From: Pseudoflavitalea sp. G-6-1-2
Lineage (GTDB): Bacteria; Bacteroidota; Bacteroidia; Chitinophagales; Chitinophagaceae
Direction of reading: 5' to 3'
DNA: 64,000 bases
NCBI RefSeq assembly: GCF_012927185.1
Contig: NZ_JABBGB010000001.1
Span: forward strand, 1,426,001-1,490,000
Shown here: positions 20,163-27,932 of the stretch, one piece after another
Position numbering within the stretch: position 1 is the stretch's first letter
Layout: every line of letters starts with the position of its first letter
The notes under the pieces: generated by a model
Seen by the model: only the letters and a program-made list of their open reading frames with translations
The model's database searches: none
Told to the model about the DNA's origin: nothing
Program-made: the position numbers and the translations under genes

Positions 20163-20226
20163 GGAACTTAAATATAGATAAACAGCGCAAAGTAACTAAT
20201 TTTACAACGATTAATCAGTTAAAGAG

Positions 20227-20598
20227 ATGCAAGAAGGTAAAAGACAAAAACAGATAGCCGGCCTCCTGAATGAGGAGCTGAACGATATTTTCCAAAGACT
20301 GGGCCTCAGCATGCTCGACGGGGGAATGGTGTCCATTTCAGGCGTAAAAATCACCCCCGATCTGCTGGAAGCCCGGATCTACCTGAGTTTCTTTCAGGTG
20401 AAGGATGCCGCCGCCGCCCTCAAAAAAGTGGAAGACAGAAGCTGGGAAATCAAAAAAGAACTCACCGCCCGCGTAGCAAAACAGCTCCGCAGGATGCCCG
20501 AACTGAGATTTTATACCGACGATACCCTCGATCACGTATTCAAAATGGAGGATCTTTTCCGCCAGATCAAGAAAGACGAGGAAGGATCTGCCCAGTAA
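20227..20598 (+). CDS. rbfA: Ribosome-binding factor A
   Basis: The 123-residue protein has the KH-like fold of RbfA, which binds the 30S subunit and helps mature 16S rRNA. Recognisable parts are the N-terminal RQKQIAGLLNEELNDIFQR helix, the SISGVKITPDLLEARIYLS strand pair and LRRMPELRFYTDDTLDH near the C-terminus. It is the first gene of a probable rbfA-permease pair, 32 bp apart, an arrangement common in Bacteroidota. Confidence 0.95.
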   Translation: MQEGKRQKQIAGLLNEELNDIFQRLGLSMLDGGMVSISGVKITPDLLEARIYLSFFQVKDAAAALKKVEDRSWEIKKELTARVAKQLRRMPELRFYTDDTLDHVFKMEDLFRQIKKDEEGSAQ

Positions 20599-20630
20599 TT
20601 CCGGCTTTTACCTCACATAAACCCTTTGAT

Positions 20631-21857
20631 GTGAATTTTCTCTTCGCCTGGCGCTACTTCAAAGCAAAGAAATCTACCAATGCCATCAATGTGATTGCGT
20701 GGGTGAGCATGATTGCCATCATGTGCATCACGTTCGCTTTTATTGTGGTGCTGAGTGTATTCAACGGTTTTGAAGGATTGGTGAAATCGCTGTATTCATC
20801 ATTCTACACCGATATACGCATTTCGCCGGTTAAGGGAAAACTGATCAACCTCAGCGAGGCACAACTGCAACAGTTCCGCAGTAACCCGGCCATTGCGCAT
20901 TTCTCCCTGCTGGCAGAAGAGAAGGCATTGCTGCTGAACGGCGATGTGCAGGTGATTGCAGACATCAAAGGAGTGGATGAACATTATCCCGAAGTATCCG
21001 GCGTTCCGCAGAAAATGTTCCGTGGAAGCTTCAATACCGGCAGCACCGATTATCCCAATCTGATACTCGGCAATGGCGTTGAAAATGCATTGGGACTCGA
21101 AGCTGATAAGAATATCTATCCGCTTACGGTGTATATTTTCAAACGCGGAGCGGCAGTGAATACGAACGATCCCTATCAATCTGCTTCAGCTGCGAATATC
21201 AATACAGCAGGTACATTTCTGATTCAGGCAGATATCGACAACAAGTATGCGCTCACCAATCTCAGTTTCATGAAAACCATGATGGGACTGAAAGAGGATG
21301 AGTACAGCGCTGTAGAAATTGCACTGAAAGAAAATGCCAAACCCGACGATGTGCAACGCGCCCTGCGTAGCATGTTAGGCAGCAACTACAAAGTAGAAAC
21401 GAAATACGAACAGAACCAAAGCCTCTACAGTGTTATGACGATGGAGAAATGGGCCACTTACGGCATTCTCACGCTGATGCTGATTGTAGCGGCATTCACC
21501 ATGATCGGTGGATTGACCATGCTGGTACTGGAAAAACAAAAAGATATCCAGGCGCTGAAAGCGATGGGAGCTGATAACGGTCTGGTACAAAAAATTTTCC
21601 TGAGTGAAGGCATACTGCTGGCCGGCATCGGAGCCGGAGCGGGCATTGTGCTGGCGCTGATCTTCTGCTGGATGCAGGTGAAGTTTCACCTGATACCGCT
21701 CGAAGGAGGAACATTTCTGATCGATTATTACCCTGTGCAGATAATGCCTGCAGATTTTATTTTGATACTGGTTACAGTGGTGCTGGTGGCGGTACTGGCT
21801 TCGTGGTTCCCTTCCCGTAAGGCGGCATTGCAGCCGATAGAGTTGAAGACTTCCTGA
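20631..21857 (+). CDS. FtsX-like ABC transporter permease (LolC/LolE-like)
   Basis: The 408-residue membrane protein has an N-terminal helix after the typical NFLFAWRYFKAKKSTNAINVI start, a large periplasmic domain (about 50-265), and three C-terminal helices (about 270-300, 320-345, 372-398) with the FtsX-type AxTMIGGLTMLVLEKQKDIQALKAMG stretch. It is thus a lipoprotein-releasing-type permease. The matching ATPase is not adjacent. Translation must begin at GTG 20631, since no ATG is available in frame. Confidence 0.88.
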   Translation: MNFLFAWRYFKAKKSTNAINVIAWVSMIAIMCITFAFIVVLSVFNGFEGLVKSLYSSFYTDIRISPVKGKLINLSEAQLQQFRSNPAIAHFSLLAEEKALLLNGDVQVIADIKGVDEHYPEVSGVPQKMFRGSFNTGSTDYPNLILGNGVENALGLEADKNIYPLTVYIFKRGAAVNTNDPYQSASAANINTAGTFLIQADIDNKYALTNLSFMKTMMGLKEDEYSAVEIALKENAKPDDVQRALRSMLGSNYKVETKYEQNQSLYSVMTMEKWATYGILTLMLIVAAFTMIGGLTMLVLEKQKDIQALKAMGADNGLVQKIFLSEGILLAGIGAGAGIVLALIFCWMQVKFHLIPLEGGTFLIDYYPVQIMPADFILILVTVVLVAVLASWFPSRKAALQPIELKTS

Positions 21858-21882
21858 TTGCTCAACCCCTAAATACGCAACC

Positions 21883-22392
21883 TTGAACCTGATTCCTTAC
21901 ACAAGCTTCCGGCTCAAAACGGAACTGTCTGCACAACAGATCGAAGAAAAACTTACAGCTGCCACAGGCGATCTCGATAATCTTGGAACGTTGGATCACC
22001 TTGCTGCGAATACTTTCAATACAAGCTTCGGCGATCATGAATTTCTGCTGAAAAAAACGCCGCCAAACAGGTGGAAGACTACGCCAGTTGGCAGGGTGAA
22101 AATAACGGAAACGTCTGCTTATACAGTTTTGCAGATAAACATTCGCAACTCCTGGCTGAGTATCATTCTTAATCTGTTGTTTCTTGGATATTTCTTATAC
22201 CAGATCGTTAAGCTGGTAATTGGAATAGCCACGGAACCTTCATTAGGATGGGCGGCCTTTGCAGTTGCATTTTTCTTTATAGTTTTTGTGGGCCTGGCTT
22301 TCCTGATTTCCGAATCCCTGTTTGCGTTATATGTGCAGGATTACCGGAGGTTTCTCGAAAAAGAGATACAGGCAAAGAAGCTTATCTCATAA
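21883..22392 (+). CDS. Small membrane protein of unknown function
   Basis: A 169-residue product with two predicted transmembrane helices (about 93-113 and 120-145) and a mostly hydrophilic N-terminal half that begins NLIPYTSFRLKT. The only in-frame start is TTG at 21883, 25 bp after the permease. I do not recognise a named domain. The position suggests cotranscription with the permease, but the function cannot be inferred. Confidence 0.7.
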   Translation: MNLIPYTSFRLKTELSAQQIEEKLTAATGDLDNLGTLDHLAANTFNTSFGDHEFLLKKTPPNRWKTTPVGRVKITETSAYTVLQINIRNSWLSIILNLLFLGYFLYQIVKLVIGIATEPSLGWAAFAVAFFFIVFVGLAFLISESLFALYVQDYRRFLEKEIQAKKLIS

Positions 22393-22395
22393 AAA

Positions 22396-22417
22396 ATCCC
22401 GGCTGGATGGCCGGGAT
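22396..22417 (-). terminator. Terminator of the transketolase gene
   Basis: Perfect 8-bp stem (22396-22403 with 22410-22417), 6-nt loop, T run on the minus strand. Confidence 0.8.
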
Positions 22418-22441
22418 CGTATTGATTTAAGATGATCTTTC

Positions 22442-23281
22442 TTAGTAATCGCCGAGTGTTTCGGGCAATTGAGCGAGGGCTTTGGCCAGTTGCTCGTCGT
22501 TGGGAGCAATGCCATGCCATTCGTGGCTGCCCTGCATGAAGTCTACACCTGCGCCCATGGCGGTTTTCATCAGCACAACAATTGGTTTGCCTTTTCCTAC
22601 GAAGGTTTTGGCTTTTTCCAGTGCTGCTACCACTTCGTCTACATCGTTTCCTTTATCGAGGTGAACTACTTCCCATCCGAAGGCGTCGAATTTGGCGCCG
22701 AGGTCTCCGAGTTTCATTACTTTATCGGTAGGTCCGTCGATCTGTTGTCCATTCCAGTCTACAGTTGCAATGAAATTGTCCACTTTCTTGGCCCCTGCGA
22801 ACATGATGGCTTCCCAGTTCTGGCCTTCGTCCAACTCACCGTCACCACAAAGCGAAAACACTACATTGCTTTCTCCGTTGAGTTTTTTGGTGAGGGCTGC
22901 GCCGATGGCAACGCTCATTCCCTGGCCCAATGAGCCGGAGGCGATGCGAACGCCGGGGAGATGTTCGTGCGTTGTGGGGTGACCCTGCAGGCGGGAATTG
23001 AGTTTGCGGAAGGTGGCCAGTTCTTTGATATCGAAATACCCGGATCTGGCCAGGGTTGAATAGAAAACCGGGCTAATGTGTCCGTTAGACAGGATAAAGA
23101 CATCTTCATTTGGGGCATCCATCTGAAAAGGTGTGGGGTTGTGCTTCATTACTTTAAAATATAACGCTGTAAAGTAATCTGTACAACCAAGTGAACCACC
23201 GGGGTGGCCGCTTGCGGCACCATGAACCATTCTGACAATATCCCTGCGGATCTGAGAAGCGATGTCTTTTAATGCTGGCAT
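22442..23281 (-). CDS. Transketolase, N-terminal (TPP-binding) subunit
   Basis: The 279-residue protein corresponds to the first third of a full transketolase: GAASGHPGGSLGCTDYF near the N-terminus, and the thiamine diphosphate/Mg motif GDGELDEGQNWEA followed by VDWNGQQIDG. Split transketolases need a second polypeptide carrying the pyrimidine-binding and C-terminal domains. That gene is often adjacent in Bacteroidota but is not in this window, so the partner must lie elsewhere. A matching -7 promoter lies 25 bp upstream. Confidence 0.93.
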   Translation of the reverse strand: MPALKDIASQIRRDIVRMVHGAASGHPGGSLGCTDYFTALYFKVMKHNPTPFQMDAPNEDVFILSNGHISPVFYSTLARSGYFDIKELATFRKLNSRLQGHPTTHEHLPGVRIASGSLGQGMSVAIGAALTKKLNGESNVVFSLCGDGELDEGQNWEAIMFAGAKKVDNFIATVDWNGQQIDGPTDKVMKLGDLGAKFDAFGWEVVHLDKGNDVDEVVAALEKAKTFVGKGKPIVVLMKTAMGAGVDFMQGSHEWHGIAPNDEQLAKALAQLPETLGDY

Positions 23282-23305
23282 AATCGGTCTTTAAAAATAT
23301 GGAAG

Positions 23306-23314
23306 GCAAAACTA
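23306..23314 (-). promoter_or_regulatory. -7 promoter element of the transketolase gene
   Basis: On the minus strand the bases read TAGTTTTGC, an exact TAnnTTTG match followed by C, 24 bp upstream of the start codon. Confidence 0.6.
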
Positions 23315-23451
23315 CAAGAAATTGTAGACCAAGTGATGAACTCTATTAAACTTTTCTTTACTTTTGAATTCCAAATTGCCCGCCTTAAACAATAAAGTTG
23401 CCTGAATTGAAGTTCAATATAGCGAATGTGCTGTATTTGTGACTCCGGCAC

Positions 23452-23460
23452 TAAATTTGC
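23452..23460 (+). promoter_or_regulatory. -7 promoter element of the WecA-like gene
   Basis: TAAATTTGC matches TAnnTTTG exactly and leaves a leader of roughly 65 nt before ATG 23531. Confidence 0.6.
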
Positions 23461-23530
23461 CCCTACCGGCCAGATTAGCAGCACGTAGATATTAAACAGA
23501 CAAATATTTAGGAAACCAAAACCAGGGCTG

Positions 23531-24664
23531 ATGTTTGATGTATTACTTTCGATAGCTATTTCATTTACCGTCACCTTTCTAGCTATCCCTGTAATTATTA
23601 CAGTGGCCGAGAGAAAAAAGTTGTACGATATTCCTGATGAAAGGAAGATCCATGAAGTACCTATTCCATCCCTTGGGGGATTGGGTATTTTTGCAGGCTT
23701 TGTTCTCGCCTGTCTTGTGGCCATGCAATTTCAGAAGTCAACAGAAATGCAGTACTTCCTCGCTGCAGCTTTTGTGATCTTCTTCCTCGGATTAAAAGAC
23801 GACATTCTCGTTATATCTCCCATCAAGAAATTTATCGGTCAGGTACTGGCTGCATTCCTCATCATATATAAAGGAGGTGTTCAGATCACCAGCATGCATG
23901 GATTCCTGGGAATTCATGAACTGCCCGAATCTTTCAGCCTGCTCCTTACGTATTTTACTGTGATCGTGATCATCAATTCGTTCAATCTGATCGATGGTAT
24001 CGATGGGCTGGCGGGCAGTCTGGGACTGATGACGTCCATTATTTTCGGATTCTATTTCCTGCAAAATAACCTGATCGGCTATGCGATCCTTGCCTTTGCA
24101 CTCGCGGGCAGTGTGGCTGCATTCCTGATCTTCAATTTTCAACCGGCCAAAGTATTCATGGGCGATACCGGCTCCTTATTGTTGGGGCTGATCACTTCCA
24201 TACTGGCCATCAAATTCATCGATGCGGCCAATGCTACCGATGTGGCCTATCCGCTGGCAGCATCTCCAGCACTGGCATTCACTATTCTGATGATCCCGCT
24301 GCTGGATACATTAAGAGTATTTGCCATCCGTATCGTAAATCGTCGCTCCCCCTTCAGTCCCGATAGAAACCATATCCACCACATGCTTCTGGACAGAGGC
24401 CTCAGCCACAGGAATATTGCCCTTGGCCTGGTTGCTGTTAACCTGCTGTTTGTGGTACTGGCCTATAGCCTCCGTAATGTAGGATGCACCTGGATCATCC
24501 TCGGCGTAATCGGATTTTTCTTTTCCGGTATCGCCGCACTTTATTACACAAGACCCCAACCGCGCCTTTTCGTTGCCAGATCTGTTGAAAGAGAAGGAAA
24601 AGAGAAAGGCACCACTAAAATTGTCCCCCTTACCAAGGATACCATCTTAGAACACAAAAATTGA
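23531..24664 (+). CDS. Polyprenyl-phosphate phosphoglycosyltransferase (WecA/MraY family)
   Basis: This 377-residue polytopic membrane protein (about ten or eleven helices) transfers a sugar-1-phosphate from a UDP-sugar to undecaprenyl phosphate and so starts a surface glycan. It has the family blocks DERKIHEVPIPSLGGLGIF, LGLKDDILVISPIKKFIGQ with the Asp pair, NSFNLIDGIDGLAG, MGDTGSLLLG and the cytoplasmic NHIHHMLLDRGLSHR. The His-rich loop favours WecA-like GlcNAc-1-phosphate transferase over MraY. The C-terminal tail is charged. A hairpin follows. Confidence 0.92.
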   Translation: MFDVLLSIAISFTVTFLAIPVIITVAERKKLYDIPDERKIHEVPIPSLGGLGIFAGFVLACLVAMQFQKSTEMQYFLAAAFVIFFLGLKDDILVISPIKKFIGQVLAAFLIIYKGGVQITSMHGFLGIHELPESFSLLLTYFTVIVIINSFNLIDGIDGLAGSLGLMTSIIFGFYFLQNNLIGYAILAFALAGSVAAFLIFNFQPAKVFMGDTGSLLLGLITSILAIKFIDAANATDVAYPLAASPALAFTILMIPLLDTLRVFAIRIVNRRSPFSPDRNHIHHMLLDRGLSHRNIALGLVAVNLLFVVLAYSLRNVGCTWIILGVIGFFFSGIAALYYTRPQPRLFVARSVEREGKEKGTTKIVPLTKDTILEHKN

Positions 24665-24684
24665 GTCCCTTCACATAAATCTCA

Positions 24685-24721
24685 AGGGTCTTTTACGTTC
24701 TTCTGAATTGTAAAAGACCCT
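24685..24721 (+). terminator. Hairpin after the WecA-like gene
   Basis: Perfect 12-bp stem (24685-24696 with 24710-24721) with a 13-nt loop and an A/T-rich but not T-only tail. Confidence 0.65.
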
Positions 24722-24746
24722 GATTTATTAAATTCCTGTCCCAATC

Positions 24747-24780
24747 TTTGTGCAATTTTTCCGATTTGACGTAGGTTTGC
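24747..24780 (+). promoter_or_regulatory. Promoter of frr with -33 and -7 elements
   Basis: TTTG at 24747-24750 is followed after 21 bp by TAGGTTTGC at 24772-24780. This is the most complete Bacteroidota-type promoter seen here. The leader would be about 18 nt. Confidence 0.7.
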
Positions 24781-24803
24781 AAAGCACTTAATTCATTTTA
24801 ATT

Positions 24804-25373
24804 ATGTCAGACGAGTTAAATATTGATGTTATCATCGATCAGGCGCAGGAAGCCATGGAAAAGGCTATTAACCACCTCGAAGCCGAATTGATCAAAGTAC
24901 GTGCAGGAAAGGCTAACCCAAATCTGGTAGACGGCTTGGTAGTTGACTATTACGGAACCCCCACGCTGATCAGCCAGGTAGGTAACGTAACCGTAGCAGA
25001 TGCAAGAACACTGTCCATTCAGCCCTGGGAAAGAAATATGCTGCAACCGATCGAGCGCGCTATCATCAACGCCAATATCGGCGTTACTCCTCAGAACGAT
25101 GGCGTAATCATCCGTCTCTTTATGCCGCCACTCACCGAAGAGCGTCGTAAAGAACTGGTGAAACGTGCACAGGGCGAAGGCGAACATTCAAAAGTGGCCA
25201 TCCGCAATATCCGCCGCGATGCCATCGAGAAGATCAAAAAGCTTCAAAAGAACGGCCTCAGCGAAGACGTGAGCAAAGACGCAGAGAAAAATGTGCAGGA
25301 TACCACCGACAAATTCATTGCCCTGGTGGAGAAACACCTCGCGGCAAAAGAAAAAGAAATCATGACTGTTTAA
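24804..25373 (+). CDS. frr: Ribosome recycling factor
   Basis: The 189-residue protein splits post-termination ribosomes together with EF-G. Characteristic stretches are KVRAGKANPNLVDGL, the VADARTLSIQPWE segment, MLQPIERAIINANIGVTPQNDG and LTEERRKELVKRAQ with a long C-terminal helical region. Length is typical. It is a single gene with its own promoter and terminator. Confidence 0.98.
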   Translation: MSDELNIDVIIDQAQEAMEKAINHLEAELIKVRAGKANPNLVDGLVVDYYGTPTLISQVGNVTVADARTLSIQPWERNMLQPIERAIINANIGVTPQNDGVIIRLFMPPLTEERRKELVKRAQGEGEHSKVAIRNIRRDAIEKIKKLQKNGLSEDVSKDAEKNVQDTTDKFIALVEKHLAAKEKEIMTV

Positions 25374-25394
25374 GTACAGCACTGCAATATTGCT

Positions 25395-25428
25395 GAAGGC
25401 TGTCTCCCGGAGACAGCCTTCTTTTTTT
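25395..25428 (+). terminator. Terminator of frr
   Basis: Perfect 11-bp stem (25395-25405 with 25411-25421), 5-nt loop, then seven T. Confidence 0.92.
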
Positions 25429-25502
25429 CAAACAGCCCTTCAACAAAAAGGGACATTCCTGTTCGGAAAAAATGCTATACCTTAAATCAATTAAATGCAG
25501 GT

Positions 25503-26252
25503 ATGGGAAAAATTACACTATCCTCCATCAGTACACGCGCACCGAAAGAACTGGATAAGCAGGAAACGAAAGCCAAAACAGAAGCGATTCTCCAGAAACT
25601 GGATGATCTGCAGAACCTGCTCTACGCCGAATCGAAACATTCCATTCTGATTGTAATTCAGGGTATGGATGCCAGTGGAAAGGATGGCGTTATCCGCAAT
25701 GTATTCGGAAAACTCAATCCGCAGGGAGTAACCGTGCGGTCTTTCAAAGTGCCCACTGCAGAAGAGCTGTCGCACGATTTTCTCTGGCGCATTCATCACG
25801 CAGCACCCGCCAAAGGCGTGATCCAGATCTTCAACCGTTCGCATTACGAAGATGTATTGGTTACACGCGTACACAACCTGATCGATGATGCTACTGCAAA
25901 GAAACGCATGAAGGCCATCAACGACTTTGAACAGCTGCTTGCCGAACACAACAGCACACAGATACTGAAATTCTACCTGCATATCTCACCCGAAGAGCAG
26001 CAGGAGCGCCTCAACGAACGCATTGAAGACCCCGCCAAACAATGGAAATACAATGCCCAGGATTTCGAGGAAGCCAAAAAATGGAATACATACATGAAAG
26101 CATATGAAGATGCTTTCGAACACTGCGATAATATCCCCTGGACCATCGTACCAGCCGATCAGAACTGGTACAAAGAACACGTAATCGCATCAACGCTCCT
26201 GAAAACCTTGCAGGGGCTGAACATGAAATACCCCGGACTGAAGAAAGATTAA
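25503..26252 (+). CDS. Polyphosphate kinase 2 family protein
   Basis: The 249-residue protein has the PPK2 fold: Walker A GMDASGKDG (54-62), the IFNRSHYEDVLVTRVH block with the Walker B region, and a lid region rich in Arg and Lys (LHISPEEQQERLNERIEDPAKQWKY). PPK2 enzymes move phosphate between polyphosphate and nucleotides. The RSHYEDVL wording is that of the class III enzymes, which can phosphorylate both AMP and ADP, as opposed to RSWYNRA of class I; this subclass call is from memory of the family and is tentative. Confidence 0.92.
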   Translation: MGKITLSSISTRAPKELDKQETKAKTEAILQKLDDLQNLLYAESKHSILIVIQGMDASGKDGVIRNVFGKLNPQGVTVRSFKVPTAEELSHDFLWRIHHAAPAKGVIQIFNRSHYEDVLVTRVHNLIDDATAKKRMKAINDFEQLLAEHNSTQILKFYLHISPEEQQERLNERIEDPAKQWKYNAQDFEEAKKWNTYMKAYEDAFEHCDNIPWTIVPADQNWYKEHVIASTLLKTLQGLNMKYPGLKKD

Positions 26253-26311
26253 TCGTCTAACGGAAATCCACATCGTGGAAATCAATATATGGCTGGCAAT
26301 TATATATTATA

Positions 26312-26319
26312 TAGTTTTG
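26312..26319 (+). promoter_or_regulatory. -7 promoter element of mscL
   Basis: TAGTTTTG, an exact TAnnTTTG match followed by C, 38 bp upstream of the mscL ATG. Confidence 0.6.
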
Positions 26320-26357
26320 CCATGGTTTTTATTCATTCAAACTAAAACCTCATCAAT

Positions 26358-26729
26358 ATGGGAATGCTTAAAGACTTTAAAGAGTTTGCACTGAAAGGAA
26401 ATGTAGTTGATCTTGCTGTTGCAGTGATCATCGGTGGTGCATTTGGTGCTATCGTTTCATCACTCGTTGATGATGTGATCACTCCATTGTTGCTGAATCC
26501 TGCACTGAAAGCGGCTAACGCTGAAAACATCGATTCGCTTTCATGGGGTGCCGTGAAATACGGAAAGTTCCTTTCTGCTGTGATCAAGTTCCTGATCATT
26601 GCATTTATTCTGTTCCTGATTGTTCGTTTCATGAAGAAACTCATGAAAGAGAAACCCGCCGCACCTGCCGGCCCTACACCTACAGAGCAATTGCTCACAG
26701 AGATCAGAGATGAGCTGAAGAAAAAGTAA
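26358..26729 (+). CDS. mscL: Large-conductance mechanosensitive channel
   Basis: The 123-residue protein forms a pentameric pore in the inner membrane that opens under tension and releases solutes during osmotic downshock. Hallmarks: KEFALKGNVVDLAVAVIIGGAFG (amphipathic N-helix and TM1), IVSSLVDDVITPLL, a short periplasmic loop, a hydrophobic TM2 (about 73-95) and the cytoplasmic C-terminal helix TEQLLTEIRDELKKK. The next gene starts 21 bp downstream. Confidence 0.97.
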   Translation: MGMLKDFKEFALKGNVVDLAVAVIIGGAFGAIVSSLVDDVITPLLLNPALKAANAENIDSLSWGAVKYGKFLSAVIKFLIIAFILFLIVRFMKKLMKEKPAAPAGPTPTEQLLTEIRDELKKK

Positions 26730-26750
26730 CCTAACTATTATTTATATTTT

Positions 26751-27800
26751 ATGATGCGAAAAATCTTGCTCTTTTGCGCATGCACTTTGTCATTGTATAG
26801 CCTCAAGGCTCAGACGCCCAGCGTAAAAGAAATGAAAGCCGCTACCGAAAAACCTGTTGCTATCGATACTGCGCATAAAGCCGGATGGAGAAAAGGCGGA
26901 CTCTTCTCTCTCAACTTCGGCCAGGGCAGCAGCAAGAACTGGGCTGCCGGTGCGGAAAAATTCTCTTTCACAGTTGCCAGTACCATGAACCTCTTCGCCA
27001 ATTACCGCGATGGAAAATTCTACTGGAACAATACACTCGATCTCGGATATGCCATTGTGAATACCACCTCATTGGGTAGCCGCAAAACAGATGATAAGAT
27101 CGACTATTTCGGAAAAGTAGGGCATGATCTCACAAAAACACTCAGTCTGTCAGGCGTTGTGAACTTCCGTTCACAATTCACCGACGGGTTCGATTATACC
27201 TATCTCGGGAAGGATACTTACAAACGAAAAACATCGAGTTTCTTTGCTCCTGCCTACCTGATCGTGGCGCCGGGTCTCGACTGGCACCCTGTTCCATATT
27301 TCAGTCTCTTCGTTTCTCCGATCTCTGCCCGTATGGTGTTCGTAACAAACCCATGGAGCTACTACTTCCCTGATGGTGTTATTCCTCCCGGAGATGGCGG
27401 TGGTTTTGAAAAACCCCTCGCTACCCTCTACGGAGTAGACCCTAATCAGAAAGTTAGAACCGAGCTCGGTGGATTCGCCTCCGCCAACTTCGTAAAAGAA
27501 GTGGTGAAGAATGTGACCTTCAAAAGCCGTCTCGATCTGTACTCCAACTACCTGAGCACCTACCGCTATACTCCCATTGGTACCCGCCAGGTGCTCAAGG
27601 AGAAGCTCAAAGCCAAGCCACAGAACATAGACGTATTCTGGACCAACCTCATTTCCATGAAAGTGAATAAGTTCCTGAATGTTACGTATAATTTCGATCT
27701 GATATACGACGATGATGTGCGTCAATTCGGCCCGGATAACAAATCTGCCGGAACGCAGCTCAGATCACTGCTGAGTGTGGGTTTTTCAGCTAAATTCTAA
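26751..27800 (+). CDS. DUF3078 outer-membrane beta-barrel protein
   Basis: The 349-residue product has a signal peptide (MMRKILLFCACTLSLYSLKAQ). The mature part has alternating strands rich in aromatic residues and Asn, such as NFGQGSSKNWAAGAEK, FYWNNTLDLGYA, FKSRLDLYSNY, VTYNFDLIYDDD, and a C-terminal strand ending in Phe (LLSVGFSAKF), as in outer-membrane barrels. It matches the Bacteroidota DUF3078 family, whose role is unknown. It lies 21 bp after mscL and may share its transcript. Confidence 0.85.
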   Translation: MMRKILLFCACTLSLYSLKAQTPSVKEMKAATEKPVAIDTAHKAGWRKGGLFSLNFGQGSSKNWAAGAEKFSFTVASTMNLFANYRDGKFYWNNTLDLGYAIVNTTSLGSRKTDDKIDYFGKVGHDLTKTLSLSGVVNFRSQFTDGFDYTYLGKDTYKRKTSSFFAPAYLIVAPGLDWHPVPYFSLFVSPISARMVFVTNPWSYYFPDGVIPPGDGGGFEKPLATLYGVDPNQKVRTELGGFASANFVKEVVKNVTFKSRLDLYSNYLSTYRYTPIGTRQVLKEKLKAKPQNIDVFWTNLISMKVNKFLNVTYNFDLIYDDDVRQFGPDNKSAGTQLRSLLSVGFSAKF

Positions 27801-27813
27801 GCAGGATATTTCA

Positions 27814-27822
27814 TACATTTGT
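27814..27822 (+). promoter_or_regulatory. -7 promoter element upstream of scpA
   Basis: TACATTTGT matches TAnnTTTG. It lies directly before the hairpin at 27823-27852, so that hairpin may be the first element of the scpA leader rather than a terminator. Confidence 0.5.
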
Positions 27823-27852
27823 CGCCTGCCATCCCCGCAAAGGTGGCAGGCG
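27823..27852 (+). terminator. Hairpin between DUF3078 gene and scpA
   Basis: Perfect 9-bp GC-rich stem (27823-27831 with 27844-27852) and a 12-nt loop; the downstream tail GCTTTATTT is only moderately T-rich. Terminator or 5' leader hairpin. Confidence 0.6.
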
Positions 27853-27932
27853 GCTTTATTTCCGGGCATTTCAATCAGTGTGTGAATCTTGAGAAACTAG
27901 TTGAAAATCCGGTAAGTATCCAAAAAAACAGC

